Below are positions 47,301-58,900 of a stretch of 64,000 bases of DNA, one piece after another. Within the stretch, counting starts at the first letter, position 1. Every line of letters starts with the position of its first letter. Where the stretch lies: positions 104,088,847 through 104,152,846 of the forward strand of contig NC_133898.1 in the NCBI RefSeq assembly GCF_964199755.1. Direction: 5' to 3'. The notes under the pieces were generated by a model, which searched no databases, had not been told where the DNA came from, and saw nothing but the letters and a program-made list of their open reading frames with translations. The position numbers and the translations under genes are program-made. Source of the DNA: Larus michahellis (lineage: Eukaryota > Chordata > Aves > Charadriiformes > Laridae).

Positions 47301-50300
47301 TCTACTGTTATCTCTGGAAGTGCGTGTTTTAGATGAGGTTCCGGCTTCAGTTGTGTTTTATGCCAGTTACAGTGCACATTCCTGGTGCGCACCAGCAGCT
47401 GCTTGCAAGCAAGCAGAGCCCCGGTTTCAAGGGGAACCAGGTGGAGCATGGCTTATTGCCACCCGTCTGTTAGCAGCCACATTGTACAGAATGGGAATTT
47501 CTAGCTACTGTTTTTTGAGCAAAACTAACCTCGGATTGAAACTGTGAATTAAAACAGCTGAGGTCATACTTGTGGTGAGCACATCTGCTGTAGAAACTTC
47601 TTATACAGACAGAAAGGGTCATGTAGGGGTCCGTAGATCACATACAGCTCAGAAAAGCTTAAGCATCTATACTGATTTCTTAGTTACCATGATTAGGGTG
47701 ACAGATCAGGTTGTGGATGCCCTTTCAGAAACAGCTCAGCACTTAAGGCTGAGGGTATTAAATGAAAGAAAGCACCGCATGAACAGGGTAGTATGGCCCT
47801 CGGTGCTGTTTCTGCTCCTGGGTTGTTATATGTGTTTTCCTAGGGCGTGGAAATGTCACTGACAGTCTTCTGCTCCCAGGCTTTTTTAAGGAGAGGTACC
47901 TTCGGTGTGCTGTGGAGGAACCACACAGAGCACTACGTGAAGTCACCTTGCTGTTTTCATGCAGGATCCGATTCAGCTGAGCTGGGCTGGTTGAGCCTGG
48001 TCATGTCAAACATGAGCGGGTGCCATCCAGAGCTGTGGCTTCTCAGCCTAACCCCTGTGCTCTGCACTCTGGAGGGTTCTCAGGCTCTGAGGAGGGTGCG
48101 CTCGGGCCCCTCCGTCTCCCCTGGACGAGGACTTAGCACTCCGTTGCAGAGATGCTTGAACATCCTCAGGCCCATGGCTGATCTTGACCTAGTGCTAGCA
48201 AAGCTGGCTTGCTTTTGTGCTTCCAGATCACCTGTGGGCCCGGGTAGCTGTTAACTGGGCTGTTATCTGGGTACTTCTGCCGTCCAAAGTGTCTGAGCCT
48301 CCGCTGTGCTCCCTTGTGCCCTACGGCCTTGCGTCAAGGAGAGTCAGTGGTTGCTGTTCCTGACTCATTAGCGAGAATGAAACATGAGTTACAGCTGAAA
48401 TGTGGAAACACTACATCAGCTATAGAAACTAACTGCAGTTGACATTTGGGCAAAGACGCATTTCTTGCAAGTTGTGCTAATGTCCTTATCGCCCCTGTCC
48501 ACTCAGCTGCTTAAATACAGCACTCGGCTTTGGGATAGCAGGGTAAATAGTTGAAACAGTTCTTACAAAGCTTAATTTATTATTATCTAAATGGATAGCA
48601 CTAACTACACTGAAATGCATAATCATGTCAGACTGAGGCATTATATTTATCCTCCTTCATTCTAGAGAGAACAAAGTGATACAACTAGGTCGAGGCATTA
48701 TTCTCTTCTGATCTGCTGCCACTACCTTCCTGCACGTAAAGTGCAGCCGGAGTTGGAAAGTGACTTTGCAAAACCAGCATCTTCTTATACAGCAAGATAA
48801 GCTTGCTGTAAGCATTTACAGTTTATAGTCTGCCGAGCTACTCAGCTGACCTAGTGTAGGTGTCTGCTTCTGGATGAGCCGAACAGTTTTTCAAGCCTCA
48901 CTGAATGTATTGAGTAAATTTTTCATTGGCTGTAACGGGAGCTTAGGCTAGTAGCTCCTGAAGGAGAGACCTGTTCAGAAATATTGTTGGTATCTTAATA
49001 GATGTCTGAATTCTACCCTAGGTATCTGTTTTTTTAATATATGCCTGTTAAGTCTCTCATCAATTATGCATCTGTTTTATGCTTGGCAAAGTGCAGACCC
49101 ATCTTCACGCACACTGGACAGAAGAGAGTCATTTCTTTGTACTAGACGTTGGGCAGCACTAGCGGGTGGTTCAGCACTCTCTCTGTTATTTCTTATTCTC
49201 CTTCTTCCTGTATTTTTAATATTTAAAGTTAATTCCTTATGGCAAATTCTTGATGTATACCGTACACTGCCGGAGCTGAGGAGAAATGAGGAGGTGGAAA
49301 ACGGAGGAAGCAGGGGTGGAAGAGGGACATGCTTAGGGAATGTGCTAGTATATTGTAAATTAAACTTTCCAGACCACTGATCACGCAGTACTCTGATTTA
49401 TTTTTATTCTTAAATAATTGTTCCGTTCCTGCTGTAGGCTTGTAGTGCCCTGTGGTAACAGGGAAGGAACTGGGACAAGCCATCACGAAGGCATAGGGCT
49501 GCAAGCCTTCTTGTCGGAGGACGGTAGGACTGTCTGGAGAACGGGCCAGCCTCTGTGGTTTATAGATTTAGACAGGACAGAGTATTTAAAGGGTGTCTCG
49601 AGGCGCGACTGGGGATGCTCTTTGGGTATTTGCTTTACACATCGTCAGATCTTCCTAGAGTTACAGCTTACCTGCTTCCATAGGAAGGGAAAAAAAACGG
49701 TTGGAAGGAAAAAAAACGGTTGGAAGGGAAAAACCGGTAGGTGCGGGAGAGGCGGTGGCCAGCAGGAGGCGGGCTGGCGGGGCGGGGGCGGGGCCAGCGG
49801 TAACGGCGGCAGGTTGAAACGGGGCGTAACCGCCAGCAGCGGCCGCTGGGCGAGGGACGGCTCCGGGGCAGGTACGTCCGCAAGGGAGCGGGGCTTCACG
49901 GCAAAGAAAGGGGGCTTTTTCCTGAGCTTTGCAGAGCCGGGGAAAGGCCGGGAGAGCGCAGGCACCGGCGGGGAGCCAGCAGCTCACAGGAATGCATCAT
50001 CATGCACTGTTACTTCTCTTAAAGTTAATGTTTATTCATAGAATCATAGAGTGGTTCGGGTTGGAAGGGACCTTAAAGATCCTGTAGTTCCAACTCCCCT
50101 GGGCAGGGACACCTCCCAGTAGACCAGGCTGCTCAAAGCCCCATCCAGCCTGGCCTTGAACACTTCCAGGGATGGGGCATCCACAACCTCCCTGGGCGAG
50201 CTGTTCCAGTGCCTCACCACCCTCACAGTAAATAATTTCTTCCTAATATCCAATGTAAATCTACTCTAGTTCAGTTTGAAACCATTACTCCTCGTCCTAT

Positions 50301-53300
50301 CATTACACTCCCTGATAGAGTCCCTCCCCATCTCTCCTGTAGGCCCCCTTTAGGTACTGGAAAGCTGCTGTAGGGTCTCCTCAGAGCCTTCTCTTCTCCA
50401 GGCTGAACAACCCCAACTCTCTCAGCCTGTCCTCGTAGCATAGGTGCATATTAACTCTGAAAACACATACTGGCTGTAAAGGTTGGGTTCCAGAATTAGA
50501 ATTCTGACACCCAGTATATTCTACATAAAATACTTACACACTGGAAAAAATTATGGTTTCTTATCAACAATAAAGATAATAGATAATATATGATCAAAGC
50601 AAAAGGGATAGTAGAAACTAGAATAGGAAGGAAAAGGATCCGGTGAATTAATAAAATCACACATTGAAAAAATGGAGCAGTCAAAGATTCGTGTCACTAA
50701 AGCAATAATGTACTAATGTATTCATATGGTGCTATTAAATTATTAGACTAATAAGACTAATAAATTAGACTAAGAACTAAAAAGAAATACAGAAAAACTA
50801 AGAAAGTGAAAGGAAAAGGTTCAACACATTGTCCAAAATGCCCTCATCTGTAAATAAAAAAAGTAAAAATTAGACAAGTTTTTTAGGAAGTTTCAAAATC
50901 CTGGTTTTTATGTTAATGAATGGGCTAAGAATGGGAATAGGGAAAAACATAACAAGGATCGCAGAGTGTCACATACTTGGCTATTAAATACCAGACCATA
51001 CTGAAGAAATTCTGGAGAATGGGGCAAATGAACACACATGATATTCATAAGTGCAAGGCTGGATAAATTATAGATAAAAGTTGTTTATCCACTTTATTAA
51101 TTTTGAAGTTTGTGGTCTCCAGAAAGGACCTTTTGAATTACTCTTGACAATTCAGTGAAGACCTCTTTGTTATGTATAGTCTGATCAGAAAAGAAGATGG
51201 GATGGAAAATATTTAAACAGAACAGAAAAACGTGCTATACTATTTTTTATATATATATCAGCAAGAGTGATGTCTGTGAATAAGGACATGTAAAACTCTC
51301 GCCGAAATAACAGTGATGGAAGACAGTGGAATTATTTCATGTAGAAGGAGGAAAATAAGAGGAAATTTGATGATTAAATATATATATGGAATGATGAATA
51401 CTGTATTGAAGGCAGACCAAAACCTAGTCATCGTGGGTCTGTTCCATCCTATCTAATTTTGGATACTTACAGTATAGATATCTATGAGTGAAGAAGTCAG
51501 CTTGGGCTCCCTTTATGGCCAATGGAGAGAAATAGGTGCTGTTAGGGAATGGTTTATCTGACCTGCTGACTTCAGTGGCTCAAAAGGGAGCTCAGGGAGG
51601 GAAGGTCTGCTGAGCTTTGGTCAGAGGAATCCCATGCTGTGTTTCTACGCACAAGAAACCAGTCACTGAATCAGAGGTGTGAAGTTAAAATTTGGTTGGA
51701 TAAGAAATTTTTTTACAAAACCTATTACACAACCACTGGGTTGTGTGCTCTGGCACGCAGCACCCAGGCTTGCAACATTCATGGTTGGTTAGGGTATAAA
51801 GATAGACACAGTAGGTCCTTTCAATATTACCACACTTATTCCATAAAAAACCACTTTTAGAGAAGACATAAAAGGATTAATTCACAAAGATGTATTTCAT
51901 CTAAAAGAGGCTGATCTCCCCAGCCACCTTCCAAAGACAGAACAGCTCCCTTGAGAGTAGGTGAACTAGGCTTTGGCTCTGTGCTGGCCTCCAGAGATAC
52001 CTCTCTCTTCCTGCTGACTGTAGAGGATGATTAGGAAGATCAGTCTTTAAGGATTCAAACAGACTAACTAGGAGGATGTGCATGGATGGTTTTGGAGAGA
52101 AGATAATCCTGGTTTGCCTCCTGTCTTCCCCTGTGATATCTAAAACTAGTTCTGGTGGCCATTTGAGTTGTTTCCTTAAGGAAAAATACTTTTTAGTGTA
52201 AATGTTGTGCACTTTGTGCAGTTATTTTAGTATTTACAAGAAAACAGATTTTTCTAAAAATATATATTTGAAGTTTTATTTGTTTGGTTTGCCTTGTGTC
52301 AAAATAGTACAGGCATAAAAATGAGTCAGGCAGTAGGCACTGAGCAACTCTCAATGCAAAGAACAAGAAAAGGTTTGTCACTGTCCAGTGACACAGCATT
52401 CACATGATACAGGAAACTACAAACAGCTTAATGGTGTTATAGCAACCTCATTGTATTGCCAGCATGATTTTAAAATCTCTAGCGTTTGCTCAGCGATTTG
52501 GTCTCAGGTGGTGTGCTGTGCATCCCTGAATATTTTGTAATACTTTTCTGCTCTTCTCTGAGCACTGGCTTAACATCTAAAATAGTGCTCTCTTTACCAA
52601 ACAGATATTTGTGTCACTTTCATATTTTTAGATTTTGATTGCTGTAATAGCATGACATGTTTTCAATTTTGGGTTCAGCTGAAGGATAAATAACACAGAT
52701 GACACAAGGAGTGTCTGTTCATTTCACCGTTGAGAATGAATTGCTGGCCATTCTAGTCTTGCATTGAGCATAGGAGTGGCAGTTCCCACATATTACATGA
52801 CTTTTGACTCCCGTCTTTATTTTTGATTACCAAATTTTGAAATTTTCCAGATTTGGGTTTTTGCTCTGGCAAAATCTCATTGCAGGAATGAGTAAGCATT
52901 TTGGGTTTTGGTCTGAGGACTCTGCCCTTGTAGCATTATCTTTGTTGATATGGAATTAATTTTCCACCTGAAATCATGATCCTCTGCCGTTATTGCATTA
53001 TAATCCTCCCCAGAGCAACCATTTGTGATACTGCAGGCAGATTATGACTTCAAGTGAAGAATAAGCTTCAGCAAACAGAAGCAGATGAGCTCTTAAAGAG
53101 ATAAAGATCCCATTTTCTTGCTTGCAAAAGAGAAAAATATATAAAATATGAAGGAGAAGCACTGTCTATAAACAGGCTTTTCTGGAAGTCACAAGTGACT
53201 TTTTTGTATCAAAGCATAAAACTCAATCAGTAAACCTTGAAGTATTTTGAGGTGAAGTCATTCAGTGAGAGAGACCCACATACTCAAATCCCTATCTGGC

Positions 53301-55933
53301 ATGTGTCTCTAAGTACTTTTAGAGCTGCTTAGCTTCTACCAAATTCTTCTGTTACATAAACGTACTTTCCCAAAGAGTTTTATCCAGCTAATGGGAATGG
53401 GAGCGTGGTGAGGGAGCAGCTGCAGCGCAGGGTGTATAACCAGGCTTCGGCCAGTAGCCATCATCTGTAAATGAATCATAATACATTTAACATTAAGAAA
53501 ATCTCTTCTGATTTCAGAACTCAGAATAATTTGCTGGGTATTTTGGTCTCTTAAGGAATATTTTCTTTTACTATGGAATAATCCCTGATGCAAACTAAAA
53601 TTTTTTTTAAAAGAGAATTTCCACAAGAAATAAGCTTGATAATAGTAGGCTCCCTGTGTTATATTTTTCCCTGTCATCCTGAATAGTCCTAGTATCACAT
53701 TGAGTGATACAACTTGTAAGTATCTGTTTGCTATTTCACAGTGTAGAAAGAAAACGGGGCAATTTGTTTTCCCATTGCAATAGTGTGGCAAAGTATCTCA
53801 CAGATGTACATCTTTGAATATTCAGAGATCTTTCTAAATCCACACTTGTCTGCTGGCTGCTGTGGCTTCCACTATGCTGCTTATGTGGGTTAATACGGAC
53901 AGGATGCTGCTTCCATTAAGATACAGGGAGTCAAAGTCTGGCCCTACCTGTAGTCTGGACGACTCTATTGCTTCAATAGAATAGGAGCAACCATAAAAAA
54001 GGATTCAGGAAATTTTGTCTGTATCTTTCCATCATATGTATTTCATAGCCCTGATGCATCACAAACATGAACCTCCCACACAGACTAAGTGGAGCCTGGC
54101 TCTATTCCTGTCCCTTGTGTCCAGTAGAAGGTTGCTACCTGGAAGTTACCTCACCTGATATTTCACCTTGGCACTTCAACCTTTTTACATCATCTGTTGC
54201 ATGCAATGTGTATCTGTAGCAATTACTAGCATGTGTGTCTAAATGTGTGTTTATGTGTTTTGGCTATTTAGGGGTATATTTATTTAATAGAACATACTTT
54301 TAAATAATGAAAATAGCTGTCTTTCTGAGTGCCCAGAACGGACTGCCACTCTTTTCCCTTACAGTCTCATGAACACTAGAGCAGTAAACCAAATTTGCAC
54401 AGAGCCATACATATGACTTTTGATTGCTTCAATTTACCAACACAACAACATTTAAGCATAACTTTACTATGCTGATTTCTTAACTGAAACAAAACAAAAG
54501 CAAAACAAAACACTAAAACCAAAACCAAAAGCTAAGGGAAGGGAAAAAAGAACAGCAGGTTTGTATAGAAATGTATTGCTCCCACCAGTTTTTAGCTACA
54601 GGAACTCAGAATATTTAGATTCACAGCATAGATTTCTGCAGTTTTAGCTAAAATGTCACCTTGCAGAAGCTTGATTCTTTATATGGACCAGCCATTTCTG
54701 AGTGCTGGGTTTGTTGTATAAGGACTTCAGCAGAGATATTTTACTAGAAGGGAAAAGAAGGTAGAAAATTCGGAATTGTTGCATCTATTCTTGGTTTTGA
54801 AAAGGAATGCTCTTAAGCTGCAGACTGTCACTAATGACATAAATTTGGTTTACTTATTCTGAAAGCTGATGTGACTAAGTGAATGAAGCTCTTATTTACA
54901 ACCTGGTCAAGTTTAATATCAACCAACATTGTATTCAGTACAAATGGCGCATGGTAGGTTCCTGCATGGTCATGATGGTTGGCGTAGAGGGGACTCAGTG
55001 AAATAAGTGAATGCTCATGGTAAATGCTCTGGAGGTAGCAATACAGGGCTAGCGTTATACATGTTGCCATTAAAGGAATGAGATTCTGTAAGGCTATGAG
55101 ACATTCTGGATGATGCTCAGAGGTCTTCAGAGCAAGCCTCTAAAAAACATTTGTGAAGCTTTTCCTGAGTTTTTTAATTTGGCCAAATATACATGTATTT
55201 CTCAGATGGCAGCAAAAGACAGCACTCTGTCTTAATTATTTTATTCCAAATGGAGGAGTCTCCACCTAAATGCAGCAGCATCAGAACTCTTAACACAACT
55301 GTTAGTCATAATTAAGTGTTGCCAGCTACCAATTTTTCTTCACTTTTATTCTCAGGGAAAAAATACACTTTTTCAGCTCATGCTCCCTAAAACAATTTCT
55401 CATGAGGCCAAGAATTAACCTGGAAAATTTTAATTATAAATTTTAAATTAGAACTCTTTTGTTATAAATAACCAAAAGTGTGAGCTTATAAAGAAAAGCA
55501 ACAGGAGTTAACTGCTACTAGCTGTGTCAGTAATAAATATAATTGAGAAATATAAAACAAATGTGATTTTAATAGCACTTGGCAACGTCTCTTTATTGTT
55601 ACATGCAGTATATATGGACAATATATTAATTTAAGATGAGCATGCCTGTACCTTGTCATTGTTAAGATCCTGTATGATTTTTCTGTTGTTACATGTGTCC
55701 ATTCTGGGAGATGTCAAACACGATGATTGCTTTTTCTGTTACAGGGCTTTAGATCAAGTCCTCGTCACGCTAGAAGACGTGTAGCACCTCGCCTTGAGGA
55801 AACACAACCTATAGTTGAAGCTCACCACCTAAGTGAGCAGGAAACTTCTGTAAGAAAAAGAAAACTCAAGAAAAGCAGCCGAGTTCAACCAGAATTTTAT
55901 CATTCTGTTCAAGTTACCCCAACTCGAAAACCT
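41179..55933 (+). CDS. DST: DST (dystonin/BPAG1), membrane-anchored N-terminal isoform, first exons
   Basis: Join of 41179-41359, 41822-41856 and 55745-55933: 405 nt, 135 codons, open into the next exon beyond the window. The start MIAAAFLVLLRPYSIQCALF is essentially identical to the human DST isoform 2 N-terminus. A hydrophobic segment at about 15-38 (CALFLLLLLLGTIATILFFC) is a membrane helix. After it comes a basic, Arg/Ser-rich region (SGRSRSR, HHFRSE, RHARRR) and a conserved block (EQETSVRKRK, KKSSRVQPEFYHSVQ). Dystonin is a giant spectraplakin that links actin, intermediate filaments and microtubules. This isoform type is known to be targeted to perinuclear and ER membranes. The actin-binding domain would follow outside the window. 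Confidence 0.96.
41360..41821 (+). other. DST: DST intron 1
   Basis: 462 bp, still CpG-rich at the left. It ends in CTTCCCTTCCAG. No repeats or coding signal. Confidence 0.8.
41822..41856 (+). CDS. DST: DST coding exon 2 (35-nt microexon-like)
   Basis: Acceptor CCCTTCCAG|ATGC, donor GAG|GTAATT. It encodes D-AVMRTHHFRSE, matching human DAVLRSHHFRSE. Entry phase 1, exit phase 0. Skipping this 35-nt exon would break the frame. Confidence 0.93.
43738..43860 (+). repeat. Possible tRNA-derived SINE relic
   Basis: The stretch reads GTGGGTTGGCATTCATC, then GAGAGCTGGGTTCAAATCC, a good Pol III B box (GGTTCAAATCC), then GTGGTCTAGCGGCAGTGC, which resembles a tRNA/SINE head. There is no foldable full tRNA. 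It could be an old MIR- or AmnSINE-like element. Confidence 0.35.
49683..49738 (+). repeat. Three tandem copies of a 17-20-bp motif
   Basis: Units at 49683-49702, 49703-49721 and 49722-49738 share GGAAGG-A(n)-CGGTT. The first two contain AACGGTT (MYB-like, CAACCG on the other strand). The third contains AACCGGT, which resembles a Grainyhead core. They directly precede a CpG-rich patch. Confidence 0.8.
49735..49965. promoter_or_regulatory. Small intragenic CpG island in DST intron 2
   Basis: A 230-bp CpG-dense patch in AT-rich surroundings, with GC boxes (GGGGCGGGGGCGGGGCC). A plus-strand donor-like GGCAG|GTACGT lies at about 49869. Possible alternative first exon, enhancer-type promoter or lncRNA promoter. 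No known DST alternative N-terminus is readable here. The 207-codon frame across it looks compositional. Confidence 0.45.
50038..50445 (-). mobile_element. CR1 LINE 3' end, minus strand
   Basis: Reads on the plus strand ATAGAATCATAGAGTGGTTC, GGTTGGAAGGGACCTTAAAG, CCATCCAGCCTGGCCTTGAA and CTCTCAGCCTGTCCTCGTAG: the reverse complement of about 400 bp of CR1 3' sequence. It is well preserved and lies antisense to DST, about 75 bp after the CpG patch. Confidence 0.95.
54485..54532. repeat. AAAAC/AAAACC simple repeat
   Basis: About 48 bp of imperfect AAAAC and AAAACC units in DST intron 2. Confidence 0.8.
55745..55933 (+). CDS. DST: DST coding exon 3
   Basis: 189 nt, 63 codons; acceptor TTTTTCTGTTACAG|GGC, donor CCT|GTAAGT, phase 0 at both ends. 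It encodes GFRSSPRHARRRVAPRLEE, HHLSEQETSVRKRKLKKSSR and VQPEFYHSVQVTPTRKP. It aligns along its whole length with human DST isoform 2; the human Ala-rich run after RRRV is shorter here. Confidence 0.96.
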
Positions 55934-58900
55934 GTAAGTATTCTACCTTTAGGGATAAATAGCACTCAAAGTATATTATAGAGGCACGTAATATAATTGT
56001 AATTTTGGGGCCATCCATATTCTGTTCCTCTATTTAAAAACTTTTTCAGTTCTCATGTTCAGTGAATCTAGATATGAGTTTGTCAGACTGTATTTAATGT
56101 TGATTCATAACTCCAAAAAATTGGGTTACGAAGAGGGCTTTTTTTAATTTTGATTTTTATTTGATATTCAGTCTATAGTCGGTATTCAAATAAGACATTT
56201 GATATGATACACTATAAAACATTTGATAGTTTTATAGTGATATTGCTTAACAGATTTTTACAACATATGTTTGTTATTGACAACATTCCTCACTCAATTA
56301 CATTTATCAGAGATTCTATGTACCGAACAAAATTTATATGACATTTCGTTAGTAGATACAATTTTAAGGTCTCTTCTGCTTTATACAGCATTTACAATCT
56401 TTCTGCTCAATAAAACGTGTATCAAGTCTTATCATTCTTTGCTCCTCAGCTTGAGCTGTTCACAATTCTTTTAATATTGATAACCTACTTTTAGTGAGGA
56501 CACACGACAATTCATTGAACACTTACACAATTCCTAATGTAAATGCACGTGAAGATATATCCTGCAGACATAATGAATTTCTCTTTTTAATGAGAGTTCA
56601 TTGCTTTGATGCATTTGCTGACTAAGCTATCTGGGACAATGTTAAGGGGCTTTAACTACTTCTATTAAGCCAGTATCTTTAAAAAGGTAACTATTGAGCA
56701 TACCCTAAAAAAGATTACCTTGATGTTGCTCCACCTAACTGAACCTTCCTAGATTTGTGTTAACTGAGCACCAAGAATCATCAGTAAGCTCTGAAGTCTG
56801 TTTGAGAAAGAGCATTCCTTAGTGGAATTACGTTGCCTGAGACAGCAAGAAACTTGTGCAAGGAAAAGAAAGCCAGAGCTGACAACAACTGTCAGAACTT
56901 TTACCTTTTTAGCCAATACATTTCGTTTCTCTGCATTCACTTCACTAGTCCCCAGTTTCCTCTGTTCTTTCATACTTCTACATATTATTTATTTTACTCT
57001 GTTGCTGTTCCTGTGGTTTAATTTGATCTGATGGATTCGTCTTCTGCTTTTCTTATAGTATCTGCTCTTCCTTTCTTCTTAACCACGTCCCTTTCACTCC
57101 CATCCTATCTTGCTTTCTAGACTACTTTGTCTAACTCTGTTATTCTTAAGGTCTCCAGCCTCTCATCAGGCTCTCCTCTGTTCGTTACTTGCTTCTGGTC
57201 CTTTCTCCGCTTTGTTGTCCTTCCTTCATTTCTTCCATCATCTTCTTTATTATTTTCCACTCCAATCCTGTTTTTTTGATTCCCTTTTTTATTCAATTGT
57301 TTTTATTTTTTCCATGGTAGGCTTATGCTGAGGGTAAGCCTGCCTGTAATTGCTGAGGCTGTTACCAACTGCCACTGATTACCAACATGGGAAAAAGAGC
57401 ATCAGTGGTGGTGAATTAAAGACCAAAAACTGTGGAAACAATGTAAGCAGCAAAACAGGCTTTGAAGACTGGATTAGTGAAGCTAAGAAACCCCTGCTTT
57501 TCCCCCAAATCAGTAACGTGTCAGGGAATTCATGACCAGCAAAGAAAAAAAAATGTACAAGAACAGAAAATGCGCAGTGTTACTATGTGACTTCACTTTC
57601 ATATCATTTCATGGGTCTACGCTGTGTCTGACAAGACCTACCACTGAAACAATAATAAATCCCAGATTTAGAGAAAACTTCTCTCCGTGCTGTCACCATT
57701 ATGTCACTATTTTGAAACTGCTTTTGCAGTATATCTTTTATGCAACATTATGTAGTTCTTTTGATAGCCTTTTTTTCTACAGCCTCAATGAACTCACATT
57801 TCTACAAAAAAGAATAAATCATTATCTTTATTAGACTATGATCCAGAAAACATAAGTCACCAATTTCATTTCTCATGGACGTTGTAAGTTATTCTGAATG
57901 TATTATTAACGCCATAGTGACAGGGTGAGTAAGGTTCACGCCCTGACAAATCACTGCAGCGTTGTGAAGTTCCACGCAGTCACAATGTCATCCATCCCGC
58001 AGTTGTTTGCAGCTTCATTCCACTTAGTCTCAGTGTCTCAAAGATGAGACTTTCGGCCTTTATCTTTGTACAGTTTTACATGATTCAGTGCCAAAAATGC
58101 TCTTGTTAGTCTGCATAATTTCTTTCCATTATTTTTTCCTGTTATTCCTAGCTCTGCCCACTTGAACCACTTTAAATAAATCATCTGTTGTCTTGATGTT
58201 TACACTGTGGAAATATTTGTAGGCAGCTATGGCCATATCCTGCTTAGTCATCACTTGAAAAAAATTATGTATGATGTCTGCTAACTAGAAGACATAATTT
58301 CTCCTCATAAAACAGGTCTTCGTCTGATCATTTTTGTTGCTTTTTTCCTACTTGTGCTTTTTTGACTATGTTTTCTGACAAGAGAGAACGGTATTTCCAA
58401 AGTAATTATGAAAAAGCCTTATGGAAAGATTTTTCTTTACTCCAGGAAATATTTGAGTAATCAGTCCTAAAATATGTTAGCCTGTTTTGTTGCCATATTA
58501 AGATATAGGCTTGAAGACATTTCAGATATTTCATTAAAAGTTTTGTTGGGTGTTTAGATGCTAGGCTTTCTTATTCCTGCTAATTTAGACTATTTTGTAT
58601 TTGGTTGGTTTTGTTGTGTCTAAATCTTGTTTGTCAGTTTCCTAGTCGTGGCTATAATTATCTGAATTTGCTTGGATTATTTCTCACTTCCTGCGTAGCA
58701 ATCTGAGATCTTTCCAGTATTGTCCCTGATCTTGTCAGAACTAAATTAGGTGTAATTGTGTGTATGGGAGTAAACCTGCTGAAGACAATAATTGCTCCCC
58801 TTAAAAATCTACGTGACCAGATCGTTGCAGAAATAGAACATTAGTTTTCTCTGAAAATTTCATTATTTTTTTTACACCTTCCAGGCCATTAATGAAGACA

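Larger units (their letters stand above)
41857..55744 (+). other. DST: DST intron 2
   Basis: 13.9 kb. It includes a tRNA-like SINE relic (43738-43860), a CpG-rich patch (49735-49965) preceded by a triple tandem motif, an antisense CR1 (50038-50445) and an AAAAC simple repeat (54485-54532). A moderately GC-rich stretch at about 47850-48320 has long open frames but no splice or homology support. The rest is AT-rich and featureless to me. Confidence 0.75.

Noticed and set aside
47847-48254. Plus-strand 135-codon frame in DST intron 2
   Set aside because: Moderate GC content and no splice context or recognisable domain.
49418-50041. Plus-strand 207-codon frame across the DST intron 2 CpG patch
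   Set aside because: The Gly/Arg-rich centre and T-rich start show no protein character; it is a by-product of CpG-rich sequence.
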